Shown here: positions 8,382 through 16,149 of the stretch, one piece after another
Layout: the number at the start of each line of letters is the position of its first letter
Position numbering within the stretch: the stretch's first letter is position 1
NCBI RefSeq assembly: GCF_050946515.1
Contig: NZ_JBMNUX010000015.1
Location: 1-57,354, forward strand
Length of the DNA: 57,354 bases
Direction: 5' to 3'
DNA from: Tractidigestivibacter sp050946515
GTDB lineage: Bacteria; Actinomycetota; Coriobacteriia; Coriobacteriales; Atopobiaceae
The notes under the pieces: model-generated
What the model was told of the DNA's origin: nothing
What the model saw: the letters and a program-made list of their open reading frames with translations, nothing else
Database searches by the model: none
Program-made: the position numbers and the translations under genes

Positions 8382-9665
8382 TTAGTCCTTGTCGTCAGCG
8401 AGCTTCTCAAGGGAGTCCGCCGTCTTGCTAAGCTGCTTTTTGCCCTTCTCCATAAGTTCCTTGGCCTCTTTTTTGGCCTTGGCTTTCTGGCGAGCAACCT
8501 CCTCGGCATTCTTGTCGACTACAACGAGCTCGGTAGCGTCGACCTTCGTCATGGTAAGGGCGTTCTCGGGGCAGATAATGGCGCAAGCGCCGCAGTTGAC
8601 GCAGTAAGGATGCTGCACGTGAATGCGTCCGGAGTCGTCGAGGTCGATAGCGTGAGTGACGCACGCCTTGACGCAGTCGCCGCACGCGGTGCAAAGGTCA
8701 GGATCGCAGACAGGCACCTCGAGCCGGATATCCTTCGCGAGCTCGGCATCATGCTGAAGCCCGCCCATCATGAGCTTGCGGTTCTGCGTCAGCAGGCGCT
8801 GACGATTGCTCGTGCTCTTTGCGCCCACAGCGTTCTCGAGCTCGCGCTGCAAGTTGTCAAGCCGCTTTGCGTGGTCAGAAACCTTCTTGGCAACGGCCTG
8901 CGCGCCAGCCAGCGTGCGGCTCTTGCGCGTAACCACGGTCTCAGTCGCATGGATGGCCGAGCTCACAAACTGGCTGCGCTTGTACTCTCGCGTGAACTCG
9001 TGCGTAAGATCCTTCTCGTCAACCTCAAGGCCGACGGCACCCTTTGCCCACTCCTCCGCCGTTGCAATCGCGTCGGAATAGGTCTGCTCACCAGTGGTGG
9101 TACGGCACCGATCGCAGATGCCCAAAGGCAGGTAGACGCTCACGTTTGTGTAGTCAACGAGAATCGAGAACCACAGATCGCGAGAAATCATGCCCACGCA
9201 AGGAAGGCAAATCTCGTTTGGCTTGGGTATGCGCTTCAAAGCGCGCGTGCACGTGATGTAGCAGTCCTCGTAGGACGAGGCCACGCGCGCAATGTTGTCG
9301 TAGAGCTGCTTTGCCATATGGCGACGCGTGTTGAACGTCTCGGTGGGGCAGACCGCCTGGCAAAGCCCGCACTTGCGGCAGTCGTCCTCCGAGATGTTCA
9401 CCGCCTTCTTGTGAATCGAGATGGCGTGAGTAGGGCAGACGTCTAGGCAGCGGCGGCAGGCGTCGTCTCGATCGGAGTTGCAGCGCAAGCAGCGGCTAGC
9501 GTTGGCCCAAGGCTTTTCCTTATAGCTTGCGGGGTCGAAGACCTTGCGCTTTGCGGGGTCCTCGGCAAGCGAGTCCGCAATGCCGGAAAGCGGGTTTGAG
9601 ACCGCCTGCCAGTCGTCCTGAATATCAATAAGATCGTCGAGAAGATCGCGCTTCTTTTCGGCCAC
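8382..9665 (-). CDS. Multi-cluster 4Fe-4S ferredoxin-type protein
   Basis: A 427-residue cytoplasmic iron-sulfur protein of unknown reaction. Cys-rich motifs appear at both ends. Near residues 59-77 there is CLRC..CRRCLDVCP and near 96-107 CRKCGLCQAVCP; near the C-terminus there are CTACGDCVKAC and CVNCGACAIICP. That is enough for about four [4Fe-4S] clusters. A middle section has further paired cysteines (EICLPC, GICDRC), then a coiled-coil-like helical part and a Lys/Ala-rich tail. The GTG start at 9665 is chosen because an AGGAGAGG run lies just upstream; the frame is open to 9758 and GTG 9695 is possible. It probably carries electrons, but no partner enzyme is adjacent. It sits directly before ychF. 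Confidence 0.8.
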   Translation of the reverse strand: MAEKKRDLLDDLIDIQDDWQAVSNPLSGIADSLAEDPAKRKVFDPASYKEKPWANASRCLRCNSDRDDACRRCLDVCPTHAISIHKKAVNISEDDCRKCGLCQAVCPTETFNTRRHMAKQLYDNIARVASSYEDCYITCTRALKRIPKPNEICLPCVGMISRDLWFSILVDYTNVSVYLPLGICDRCRTTTGEQTYSDAIATAEEWAKGAVGLEVDEKDLTHEFTREYKRSQFVSSAIHATETVVTRKSRTLAGAQAVAKKVSDHAKRLDNLQRELENAVGAKSTSNRQRLLTQNRKLMMGGLQHDAELAKDIRLEVPVCDPDLCTACGDCVKACVTHAIDLDDSGRIHVQHPYCVNCGACAIICPENALTMTKVDATELVVVDKNAEEVARQKAKAKKEAKELMEKGKKQLSKTADSLEKLADDKD

Positions 9666-9750
9666 TGTAAAATCCGCCTCTCCTACCGATGGCACAACTA
9701 ATACATTGTATCTTTCCCAGCAGTAGCGCAGGCCGAAGCTGCCCAAGACT

Positions 9751-10998
9751 CTAGCCAACGAGCGGCAACTTCGCAGCTACGATTCTGCGGATCGACTCGT
9801 CAATGCGATCATCGGTTATCGTGCCGGCGGAGACCGCGTCAAGCACGGCATTGTATGCCTGCGTGAAATCTGCGGGACCCAGCACCATGTCTTCTCCCGC
9901 CTGGATGGCCCTCACCGCAATCTCCCCAGCATCGCCAAAGCTCGTGATGGCACCCATACCGCACGAGTCGGTGATCGCGACACCCGTAAAGCCAAGCCGG
10001 TCGCGGAGGATGCCCTGGACCACGTCCGAGCAGATCGACGCGGGCGTGTCGTCACCCGACACGCCGGGACAGCCAAGGTGACCGACCATGACCATAGCGG
10101 CTCCGGCATCGATGGCGGCCTTGAAGGGGACAAGCTCGGCCTCTGCCAGCTCATCGACCGTCTTATCAAGAGAGATGGGCTCTGTCTCGAAGTCGCCGGT
10201 GGCAGCGCCAATGCCCGGGAAGTGCTTGGCCGTGCAAAAGATGCCCGCATCGGCAAAGCCTCTGACGGCCTGCTCGACCATCGAAGCCACAAGCTCTGGG
10301 TCGGAGCCAAACGAGCGCTTGGCCATCACCGTGGCGGAGGGGTTGTAGCAGACGTCGCAGTCGGGGGCAAAATCCGTGTTGAAGCCGAGGTCAACGAGGT
10401 AGGAGCCAATGTAGTTGCAGGCTGTGTAGGCATTTTGCGCGTCTCCGGTCGCCCCGACGTCGCACATGTTGCCCACGTCTTGAACGCCGAAGGAGCTGTT
10501 GTGCGCCACCCGGGCGACTGTGCCGCCCTCCTCGTCAACGGAGAGAAACGGGGGAAGCCCGCACGCGTCGGTAACGTACGTTGTAGTGTTTGCGAGCAGG
10601 GCCCTAGTCTGGTCGGGGTTCTGGAGGTTCTGCGCGAAATAGATGATGCCTCCGACCGGATAGCGCGAGTAGGCCTCTTTGCTCGTGTCGGCCGCGACGG
10701 TGACGGGGCTGACGCCCATGAGCGATTCCGGACGCACGAAGAAGAGCTGCGCGACTCTCTGCTCGAGGGTAAGGCCAGAGACAATCTCGTCCACGCGCTG
10801 CTGGGCGAGCTCCTCTTCACTGGGCTGTGACGCTTGCGGCACATCTTGCTGCGCGTCGTCTCCGGAGTCGGACTGCCCGGAGTCCTCCTGTTGGGATCCC
10901 TGCTCCCCAGTCGAGCAGCCCGCAAGCAGCGAGACGCCTGCGCCAGCTCCCAGCGATAGAAAACCCCTCCTTGTCAATGCGCGCTCTCCCCGCCGCAT
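9751..10998 (-). CDS. Glycoside hydrolase family 3 lipoprotein, NagZ-like with altered active-site loop
   Basis: A 415-residue exported protein with a single GH3 N-terminal (beta/alpha) barrel, as in beta-N-acetylhexosaminidases of the NagZ type. The N-terminus has a Tat-like TRRGFLS followed by a hydrophobic stretch and the lipobox LLAGC, so it is probably a lipid-anchored surface protein. The nucleophile region ITDSCGMGAI is present. The family loop is KHFPGHG..DSH; here it reads KHFPGIGAATGDFETEP, so the general acid/base histidine is not where NagZ has it. ATG 10998 is preached by AGGAGG four bases upstream; an in-frame GTG lies at 11016. The likely role is peptidoglycan or glycan turnover, but specificity is uncertain. 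Confidence 0.85.
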   Translation of the reverse strand: MRRGERALTRRGFLSLGAGAGVSLLAGCSTGEQGSQQEDSGQSDSGDDAQQDVPQASQPSEEELAQQRVDEIVSGLTLEQRVAQLFFVRPESLMGVSPVTVAADTSKEAYSRYPVGGIIYFAQNLQNPDQTRALLANTTTYVTDACGLPPFLSVDEEGGTVARVAHNSSFGVQDVGNMCDVGATGDAQNAYTACNYIGSYLVDLGFNTDFAPDCDVCYNPSATVMAKRSFGSDPELVASMVEQAVRGFADAGIFCTAKHFPGIGAATGDFETEPISLDKTVDELAEAELVPFKAAIDAGAAMVMVGHLGCPGVSGDDTPASICSDVVQGILRDRLGFTGVAITDSCGMGAITSFGDAGEIAVRAIQAGEDMVLGPADFTQAYNAVLDAVSAGTITDDRIDESIRRIVAAKLPLVG

Positions 10999-11069
10999 TC
11001 GCCCTCCTCGAACCACGACAATCGCTCGCTAGCATAGCCTCCTCAAGGCCAGCCTACAAGGGAAAGAAA

Positions 11070-11098
11070 AAGCCCGGCTCCATTGAGGAGCCGGGCTT
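11070..11098 (-). terminator. Rho-independent terminator after groL
   Basis: A perfect 12-bp stem (11070-11081 with 11087-11098, loop of 5) is followed on the minus strand by TTTTCTTTCC. It lies 25 bases past the groL stop. Confidence 0.9.
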
Positions 11099-11122
11099 AA
11101 GAGTCGCTAGAGGGACAGGCGA

Positions 11123-12763
11123 TTAGTACATGCCGCCACCCTGGCCGCCCTGAGCGGCAGCCCTGGAGATGGCCTCCTCGATCGTGGTGTCCTTGGGCTC
11201 ATCGGAGACGGTGGCCTCGGTGATAAGGATCAGCGACGCGACGGAAGCGGCGTTCTGGAGCGTGGTGCGGGTAACCTTGACCGGGTCGAGCACGCCCATC
11301 TCAATCATGTCGCCATACTTGCCGGTTGCGGAGTCAAGGCCCTGACCAGCGGGCAGGCCCTTGATCTTCTCGACCACGACGGAGCCCTCATAGCCAGCGT
11401 TGTTAGCGATGGTCTTCACAGGAGCCTCGAGGGCCTTGCGGATGATGTCGACGCCAATCTGCTCGTCAGCGTCAGCGCAGTCGACCGAGTCGAGCGCCTT
11501 GGAGGCCTCGACGAAGGCGACGCCACCGCCAGCGACAATGCCCTCCTCGACAGCCGCGCGGGTGGCCTGCAGGGCGTCCTCGATGCGGTGCTTGATCTCC
11601 TTGAGCTCAACCTCGGTAGCAGCGCCAACCTTGATGACAGCCACGCCGCCGGAGAGCTTGGCAAGGCGCTCCTGGAGCTTCTCGCGGTCGAAGTCAGAGG
11701 TGGTGTTCTCAATCTCGCCCCTGATCTGAGCGATGCGCTCGTCGATGGCGTCCTTGGAGCCGGCGCCGCCCACGATGGTGGTGTCGTCCTTGGTGATCTT
11801 GACGCTCTTGGCGCGGCCGAGCATCTCGGCGGTAACGTCGGAAAGCTGGATGCCGAGCTCCTTCATGGCAACCTGGCCGCCGGTCAGGACTGCGATGTCC
11901 TCGAGCATGCGCTTGCGACGGTCGCCATAGCCAGGAGCCTTGACGGCGCAGACGTTCAGCGTGCCGCGAAGCTTGTTGAGGATCAGCGTTGCCAGAGCCT
12001 CGCCGTCGACGTCCTCAGCAACAATCAGCAGCGGCGCGCCCTGCTTGGAGACGGCCTCGAGAATCGGCAGGATGTCCTGGATGTTCGAGATCTTCTGGTC
12101 GGTCATCAGGATGTAGGGGTCCTTCAGCTCGGCCGTCATGGTGTCGTTGTTGGTCGCGAAGTACGGGGAGATGTAGCCCTTGTCAAACTGCATGCCCTCG
12201 ACGGTGTCGATGTCGATGCCGAAGGTCTGGGACTCCTCGACGGTGATGACGCCGTCCTTGCCCACAACCTCCATGGCGTCAGCAATCTTATTGCCAATCT
12301 CGGGGTCGCCAGCGGAGATGGTGCCGACAGAGGCAATCTGCTCCTTGGTGGAAATCTCGACAGCGGACTTCTTCATCTCGTCGACCACGGCGTCGACGGC
12401 CTTGTCGATGCCGCGACGGATGGCAATCGGGTTAGCGCCAGCGGCGACGTTGCGAAGGCCCTCGTTGACAATGACCTGAGCAAGCAGAGTTGCAGTGGTG
12501 GTGCCGTCACCCACGGTGTCGTTGGTCTTGGTGGCGACCTCCTTCACCAGCTGGGCGCCCATGTTCTCGATGGGGTCCTTGAGCTCGATCTCCTTGGCGA
12601 CAGAGACGCCGTCGTTGGTGATCGTGGGAGCGCCATAGGAGCGCTGAAGGGCAACATAGCGACCCTTGGGGCCCATGGTGGTGGTGACTGCGTCAGCGAG
12701 GGTGTTCACGCCCTTGGCGAGCTTGGCACGCGCATCGGTGCCGAAAACAATGTCCTTAGCCAT
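11123..12763 (-). CDS. groL: Chaperonin GroEL (Hsp60)
   Basis: This is the 60-kDa subunit of the ATP-driven protein-folding chamber in the cytoplasm. The 546-residue protein has the family's usual length and signatures: MAKDIVFGTDAR at the start, GPKGRYV, the ATP-site GDGTTTATLLAQ, and the chaperonin signature near AAVEEGIVAGGGVA. The tail is short and Gly-rich, ending GGQGGGMY rather than a long GGM repeat. It lies 40 bases downstream of groS in the standard groES-groEL operon, with a purine-rich ribosome site just before the ATG. Confidence 0.99.
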   Translation of the reverse strand: MAKDIVFGTDARAKLAKGVNTLADAVTTTMGPKGRYVALQRSYGAPTITNDGVSVAKEIELKDPIENMGAQLVKEVATKTNDTVGDGTTTATLLAQVIVNEGLRNVAAGANPIAIRRGIDKAVDAVVDEMKKSAVEISTKEQIASVGTISAGDPEIGNKIADAMEVVGKDGVITVEESQTFGIDIDTVEGMQFDKGYISPYFATNNDTMTAELKDPYILMTDQKISNIQDILPILEAVSKQGAPLLIVAEDVDGEALATLILNKLRGTLNVCAVKAPGYGDRRKRMLEDIAVLTGGQVAMKELGIQLSDVTAEMLGRAKSVKITKDDTTIVGGAGSKDAIDERIAQIRGEIENTTSDFDREKLQERLAKLSGGVAVIKVGAATEVELKEIKHRIEDALQATRAAVEEGIVAGGGVAFVEASKALDSVDCADADEQIGVDIIRKALEAPVKTIANNAGYEGSVVVEKIKGLPAGQGLDSATGKYGDMIEMGVLDPVKVTRTTLQNAASVASLILITEATVSDEPKDTTIEEAISRAAAQGGQGGGMY

Positions 12764-12803
12764 TTTTTCTGTTTCTCCTTATTGAGTGATTGCTGCGAAA
12801 AAG

Positions 12804-13094
12804 TTAGTCGTTAATGATGGCGTAGATGTCATCAGCACGGAGGAGCAGGAAGTCCTCGCCGTCAATCTTGACCTCGTTGCCACCAAACTTGCCATAGAAG
12901 ACCTGGTCGCCAGCCTTGACGTCCATGGGAATGCGCTCGCCCTTGTCGTTCAGCTTGCCAGCGCCGACGGCGATAACCTCGCCGCGCTGCGGCTTCTCCT
13001 GTGCGCCAGAGGAGATGTAGAGACCAGAAGAGGTCTTCTCCTCCTTGGGAGCGGGCTTGACGAGAACACGATCACCCAGCGGTTGAAGAGTCAT
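12804..13094 (-). CDS. groS: Co-chaperonin GroES (Hsp10)
   Basis: A 96-residue lid protein of the GroEL chamber. MTLQPLGDRVLVKP and the mobile-loop region (EEKTSSGLYIS) are typical. A very strong ribosome site (AAAAGGAGG) lies nine bases before the ATG. It is the first gene of the groES-groEL operon. The 280-base region upstream (13095-13376, shared with the divergent xpt gene) has neither a CIRCE nor a HAIR inverted repeat that I can see, so the heat-shock control may differ from the commonest actinobacterial and Firmicutes types. Confidence 0.98.
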   Translation of the reverse strand: MTLQPLGDRVLVKPAPKEEKTSSGLYISSGAQEKPQRGEVIAVGAGKLNDKGERIPMDVKAGDQVFYGKFGGNEVKIDGEDFLLLRADDIYAIIND

Positions 13095-13376
13095 AGTTAG
13101 GAACCTCCTTTTGGGGTGCCCACGGCACCTGAGTTACCGGCTTTGGAGCTCTGTGAGCCCCCGCCTCCTGTCCAACGCTCATTTTTCTACCCAAGGATTC
13201 GAACTTGATGCACATAGAAAGAAAAAATCTTCCGAAATGGACTTAGATTTTCTGCCATCGAGCGCTTTATCCCCAAAGACAGCTTTCAGGGGGGCGCTTG
13301 CCCTCATCGCCATATGCTGGGAACATTAAGCTTACAATGGGTTCACATGGCAGTCCGTCAAAGAAACGGGGTATCG

Positions 13377-13967
13377 ATGCGCGAGCTTGAGGAGAGAATC
13401 CGTCAGGAGGGCATTGTCCGCGAGGGAAACGTTCTTAAGGTGGACAGCTTCCTCAATCATCAGTGCGACGTTGATCTGTACAACCGCATGGGCGCTGAGT
13501 GGGCGCGTCGCTTCAAGGGAGTTCCCGTCGACAAGATCTTGACCATCGAGGCCTCGGGCATTGGCATCGCCTGCGCCACCGCCCCGCACTTCAACAATGT
13601 CCCGGTTGTCTTTGCGCGCAAGTCGCAGTCGATCAACCTCGATGGCGAGCAGTACGTGGCCAAGGTGCACAGCTACACGCACGGCAACGACAACACCGTG
13701 ATTGTGGCCAAGCGCTTCCTGAAGCCGGGCGAGAACGTGCTTCTTATTGACGACTTCCTCGCCAACGGCTGCGCGCTTGATGGACTGATCGAGATCTGCA
13801 AGCAGGCAAAGGCAACTGTAGTGGGCATTGGCGTGGCCATCGAGAAGGGCTTCCAGCCCGGCGGCAAGCGCCTGCGCGAGGCCGGCTATGACGTTGAGTC
13901 GCTGGCTATCGTAAAGTCAATGGACGTCGCAACCGGCAACATCGAATTTGAGGCTCAGAGCAACTAG
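13377..13967 (+). CDS. xpt: Xanthine phosphoribosyltransferase
   Basis: Salvages xanthine to XMP using PRPP, feeding GMP synthase, which is also in this window. The protein is 196 residues, the usual length. It begins MRELEERIRQEGIV and has the family marker VLKVDSFLNHQ and the PRPP-binding motif VLLIDDFLANGCA. The frame is open upstream to 13314, but alignment with the family start favours ATG 13377. The ribosome site is weak (CGGGG). TACAAT at 13332-13337 is a possible -10. No guanine riboswitch was seen upstream. A strong terminator follows. Confidence 0.95.
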   Translation: MRELEERIRQEGIVREGNVLKVDSFLNHQCDVDLYNRMGAEWARRFKGVPVDKILTIEASGIGIACATAPHFNNVPVVFARKSQSINLDGEQYVAKVHSYTHGNDNTVIVAKRFLKPGENVLLIDDFLANGCALDGLIEICKQAKATVVGIGVAIEKGFQPGGKRLREAGYDVESLAIVKSMDVATGNIEFEAQSN

Positions 13968-14007
13968 GGGCCCTAGAAGTTGGCCGGCTCTGCACAGCCG
14001 CATATGC

Positions 14008-14044
14008 AGCGGCCGCCCGCGGGGACAGCCCACGGGCGGCCGCT
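14008..14044 (+). terminator. Rho-independent terminator after xpt
   Basis: A 12-bp GC-rich stem (14008-14019 with 14033-14044) has a 13-base loop and is directly followed by TTTTTT. It lies 41 bases past the xpt stop. Confidence 0.9.
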
Positions 14045-14095
14045 TTTTTGCACAGGGTACGGCGCCGGCTGGCGGCCCAGCGCGCATTCGGCAGG

Positions 14096-16021
14096 CTACA
14101 GCCCCTTGAGCTCCTCGAGCCAAAGCGTGGAGCAGGCGTCGGACGGCATGCGCAGATCTCCGCGAGGAGAGACCGCGGCCGAGCCAACCTTGGGACCGTC
14201 GGGAAGGCAGCTGCGCTTGAACTGCTGGGCAAAGAAGCGCCGGTAGAAGGTCTTCTCCCACTTGAGGATCGTTGCGTCATCGTACTCGGAGCCAAGCGCA
14301 TAGCGCGCCAGCCGATAGACCTTGCGCGGAGAGAATCCGCGGCGAAGCACCTGGTACAGGAAGAAGTCGTGCAGCTCGTAGGGGCCAACAAGGTCCTCGG
14401 TACGCTGCGAGATGGTGCCGTCGCCCGTCGCGGGCAGAAGCTCCGGAGAGACGGGGGTGTCCAGGATGTCCAGCAATATGGAGCTTTCTTCCTCGTTTTC
14501 GCAGGTGTCGGCCACGTATCGCACAAGGTGGCGCACCAGCGTCTTGGGCACGCTCGCGTTGACCCCGTACATCGACATGTGGTCGCCGTTGTAGGTGGCC
14601 CATCCCAGCGCCAGCTCGGAGAGGTCGCCCGTACCGATGACCATGCCGCCCTCTTGGTTGGCGATGTCCATCAAGATCTGCGTGCGCTCACGAGCCTGGC
14701 TGTTCTCGTAGGTGACGTCGTGGTCGGCCTCGTCGTGGCCGATGTCGGAGAAGTGCTGGCGCACGGCGTCAGAGATGTTGACCTCGCGCAGGTCGGCGCC
14801 GATGACGTCGGCCAGCGTCGTGGCGTTTCCGTGCGTGCGGCCAGTTGTTCCAAAGCCGGGCATCGTCACGGCGATGATGCCGGAATGGTCGAGGTCGAGC
14901 AGGTCAAACGCTCGCGCAGTCACTAGAAGCGCAAGCGTAGAGTCAAGGCCGCCAGACACGCCCACGACGGCGCAGCGCGAGTGGGTGTGCTCAAGGCGCT
15001 TTGCCAGGCCGTGCGCCTGGATGGCAAAGACGTCCTCGCAGCGCTCGGAGCGCTTTTCGGCGGAGCTGGGCACAAAGGGGTGCGGGTCAACATAGCGCGT
15101 AAGCTTGGTCTCGCTCATGGAAAGCGAGAACTCCGTGGTCAGATACCCCGCCTCTTCGGGAGCGGCGGCGGTCTGGAAGCTGGACATGCGACGGCGCTCT
15201 GCAGCAATGAGCTGCATGTCAAGCTCGCTCGTTGCCGAGCCATCCCCAAAGGGTGCCCCCTCGGCGAGAAGCACGCCATTCTCGGCAACCATATCGTGAC
15301 CGGAATAGACGACATCCTGCGTGGATTCGCCCCAGCCGGCGCTCGCGTAGAGGTAGCCGCAGACTAGGCGCGCTGACTGACCAACAACGAGGTCGCGACG
15401 ATAGTCGGCCTTGCCGACGATGGCGTTTGAGGCAGAGGGGTTGCAAATCAGCGTGGCGCCGGCGAGCGCGTGGCTCACCGAGGGAGGGTTGGGAACCCAA
15501 AGGTCCTCGCAAATCTCAACGGCCACCGAGAGGTCGGGAACTTGGCGGCAGCAGAACAGCTGGTCGGTGCCGAAGGGCACGTTGCGCTCGCCCGCAACGC
15601 TTACCATCACGGGAGAGTCAGGACCCACGGAGAAGTGCCTGCCCTCATAGAACTCGTTGTAGGTGGGGATGTTGCGCTTTGGGACCAGCCCCAGCACGCG
15701 ACCGGCGCACAGCACGGCCGCGACGTTATAGAGCTTTGCGCCCGCGCGGAAGGGCAGCCCAAGCACGATCAGCGCGTTGACGTGTGCGGTTTGCGCAGCA
15801 ACGCGAGCAAGACCCTTCTCCGCGGCATCAAGCAGCGTGTTCTGCCAGAAGAGGTCCTCGCAGGTATAGCCCGTGATGCAGAGCTCGGGCAGCAAGATCA
15901 CCTTAGCGCCGTCGTTGGCTGCCTCGCGAATGCATTCGAGGCACGACTCGACGTTATAGGTGACATCCGCGACGCGAACCTCCGGCGTCTTGGCGGCAAC
16001 TTTCACAAATCCGTCCTGCAT
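14096..16021 (-). CDS. nadE: Glutamine-dependent NAD+ synthase
   Basis: Makes NAD+ from nicotinic acid adenine dinucleotide with ATP and glutamine. The 641-residue protein is of the long, two-domain type. The N-terminal nitrilase-like glutaminase domain shows the Glu-Lys-Cys triad in LLPELCITGYT, VPKRNIPTYNEFYEGRHF and VAVEICEDLWVP. The C-terminal NAD synthetase domain carries the PP-loop GVSGGLDSTLALL and the NLQAR-like region ENSQARERTQILMDIANQ. It is convergent with xpt and appears to be a single-gene unit. Confidence 0.97.
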   Translation of the reverse strand: MQDGFVKVAAKTPEVRVADVTYNVESCLECIREAANDGAKVILLPELCITGYTCEDLFWQNTLLDAAEKGLARVAAQTAHVNALIVLGLPFRAGAKLYNVAAVLCAGRVLGLVPKRNIPTYNEFYEGRHFSVGPDSPVMVSVAGERNVPFGTDQLFCCRQVPDLSVAVEICEDLWVPNPPSVSHALAGATLICNPSASNAIVGKADYRRDLVVGQSARLVCGYLYASAGWGESTQDVVYSGHDMVAENGVLLAEGAPFGDGSATSELDMQLIAAERRRMSSFQTAAAPEEAGYLTTEFSLSMSETKLTRYVDPHPFVPSSAEKRSERCEDVFAIQAHGLAKRLEHTHSRCAVVGVSGGLDSTLALLVTARAFDLLDLDHSGIIAVTMPGFGTTGRTHGNATTLADVIGADLREVNISDAVRQHFSDIGHDEADHDVTYENSQARERTQILMDIANQEGGMVIGTGDLSELALGWATYNGDHMSMYGVNASVPKTLVRHLVRYVADTCENEEESSILLDILDTPVSPELLPATGDGTISQRTEDLVGPYELHDFFLYQVLRRGFSPRKVYRLARYALGSEYDDATILKWEKTFYRRFFAQQFKRSCLPDGPKVGSAAVSPRGDLRMPSDACSTLWLEELKGL

Positions 16022-16149
16022 GGTGGCTCCTATCGCCTGCGAACCAGCTGTAATGCGTCTATCGTAGCCGTTTCACAGGTCATGGCGCGAGCCAGATGCG
16101 CCCAGGTCGGCCATCGGACCGTCCTCGACTGCCATCAAGCGCCAGTCAG

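Noticed and set aside
11588..12814. 408-codon plus-strand frame opposite groL
   Set aside because: It is an antisense shadow of the strongly conserved groL gene with no ribosome site and no recognisable motif.
13260..13376. Purine riboswitch before xpt
   Set aside because: No conserved purine-aptamer loops were found and the leader is short.
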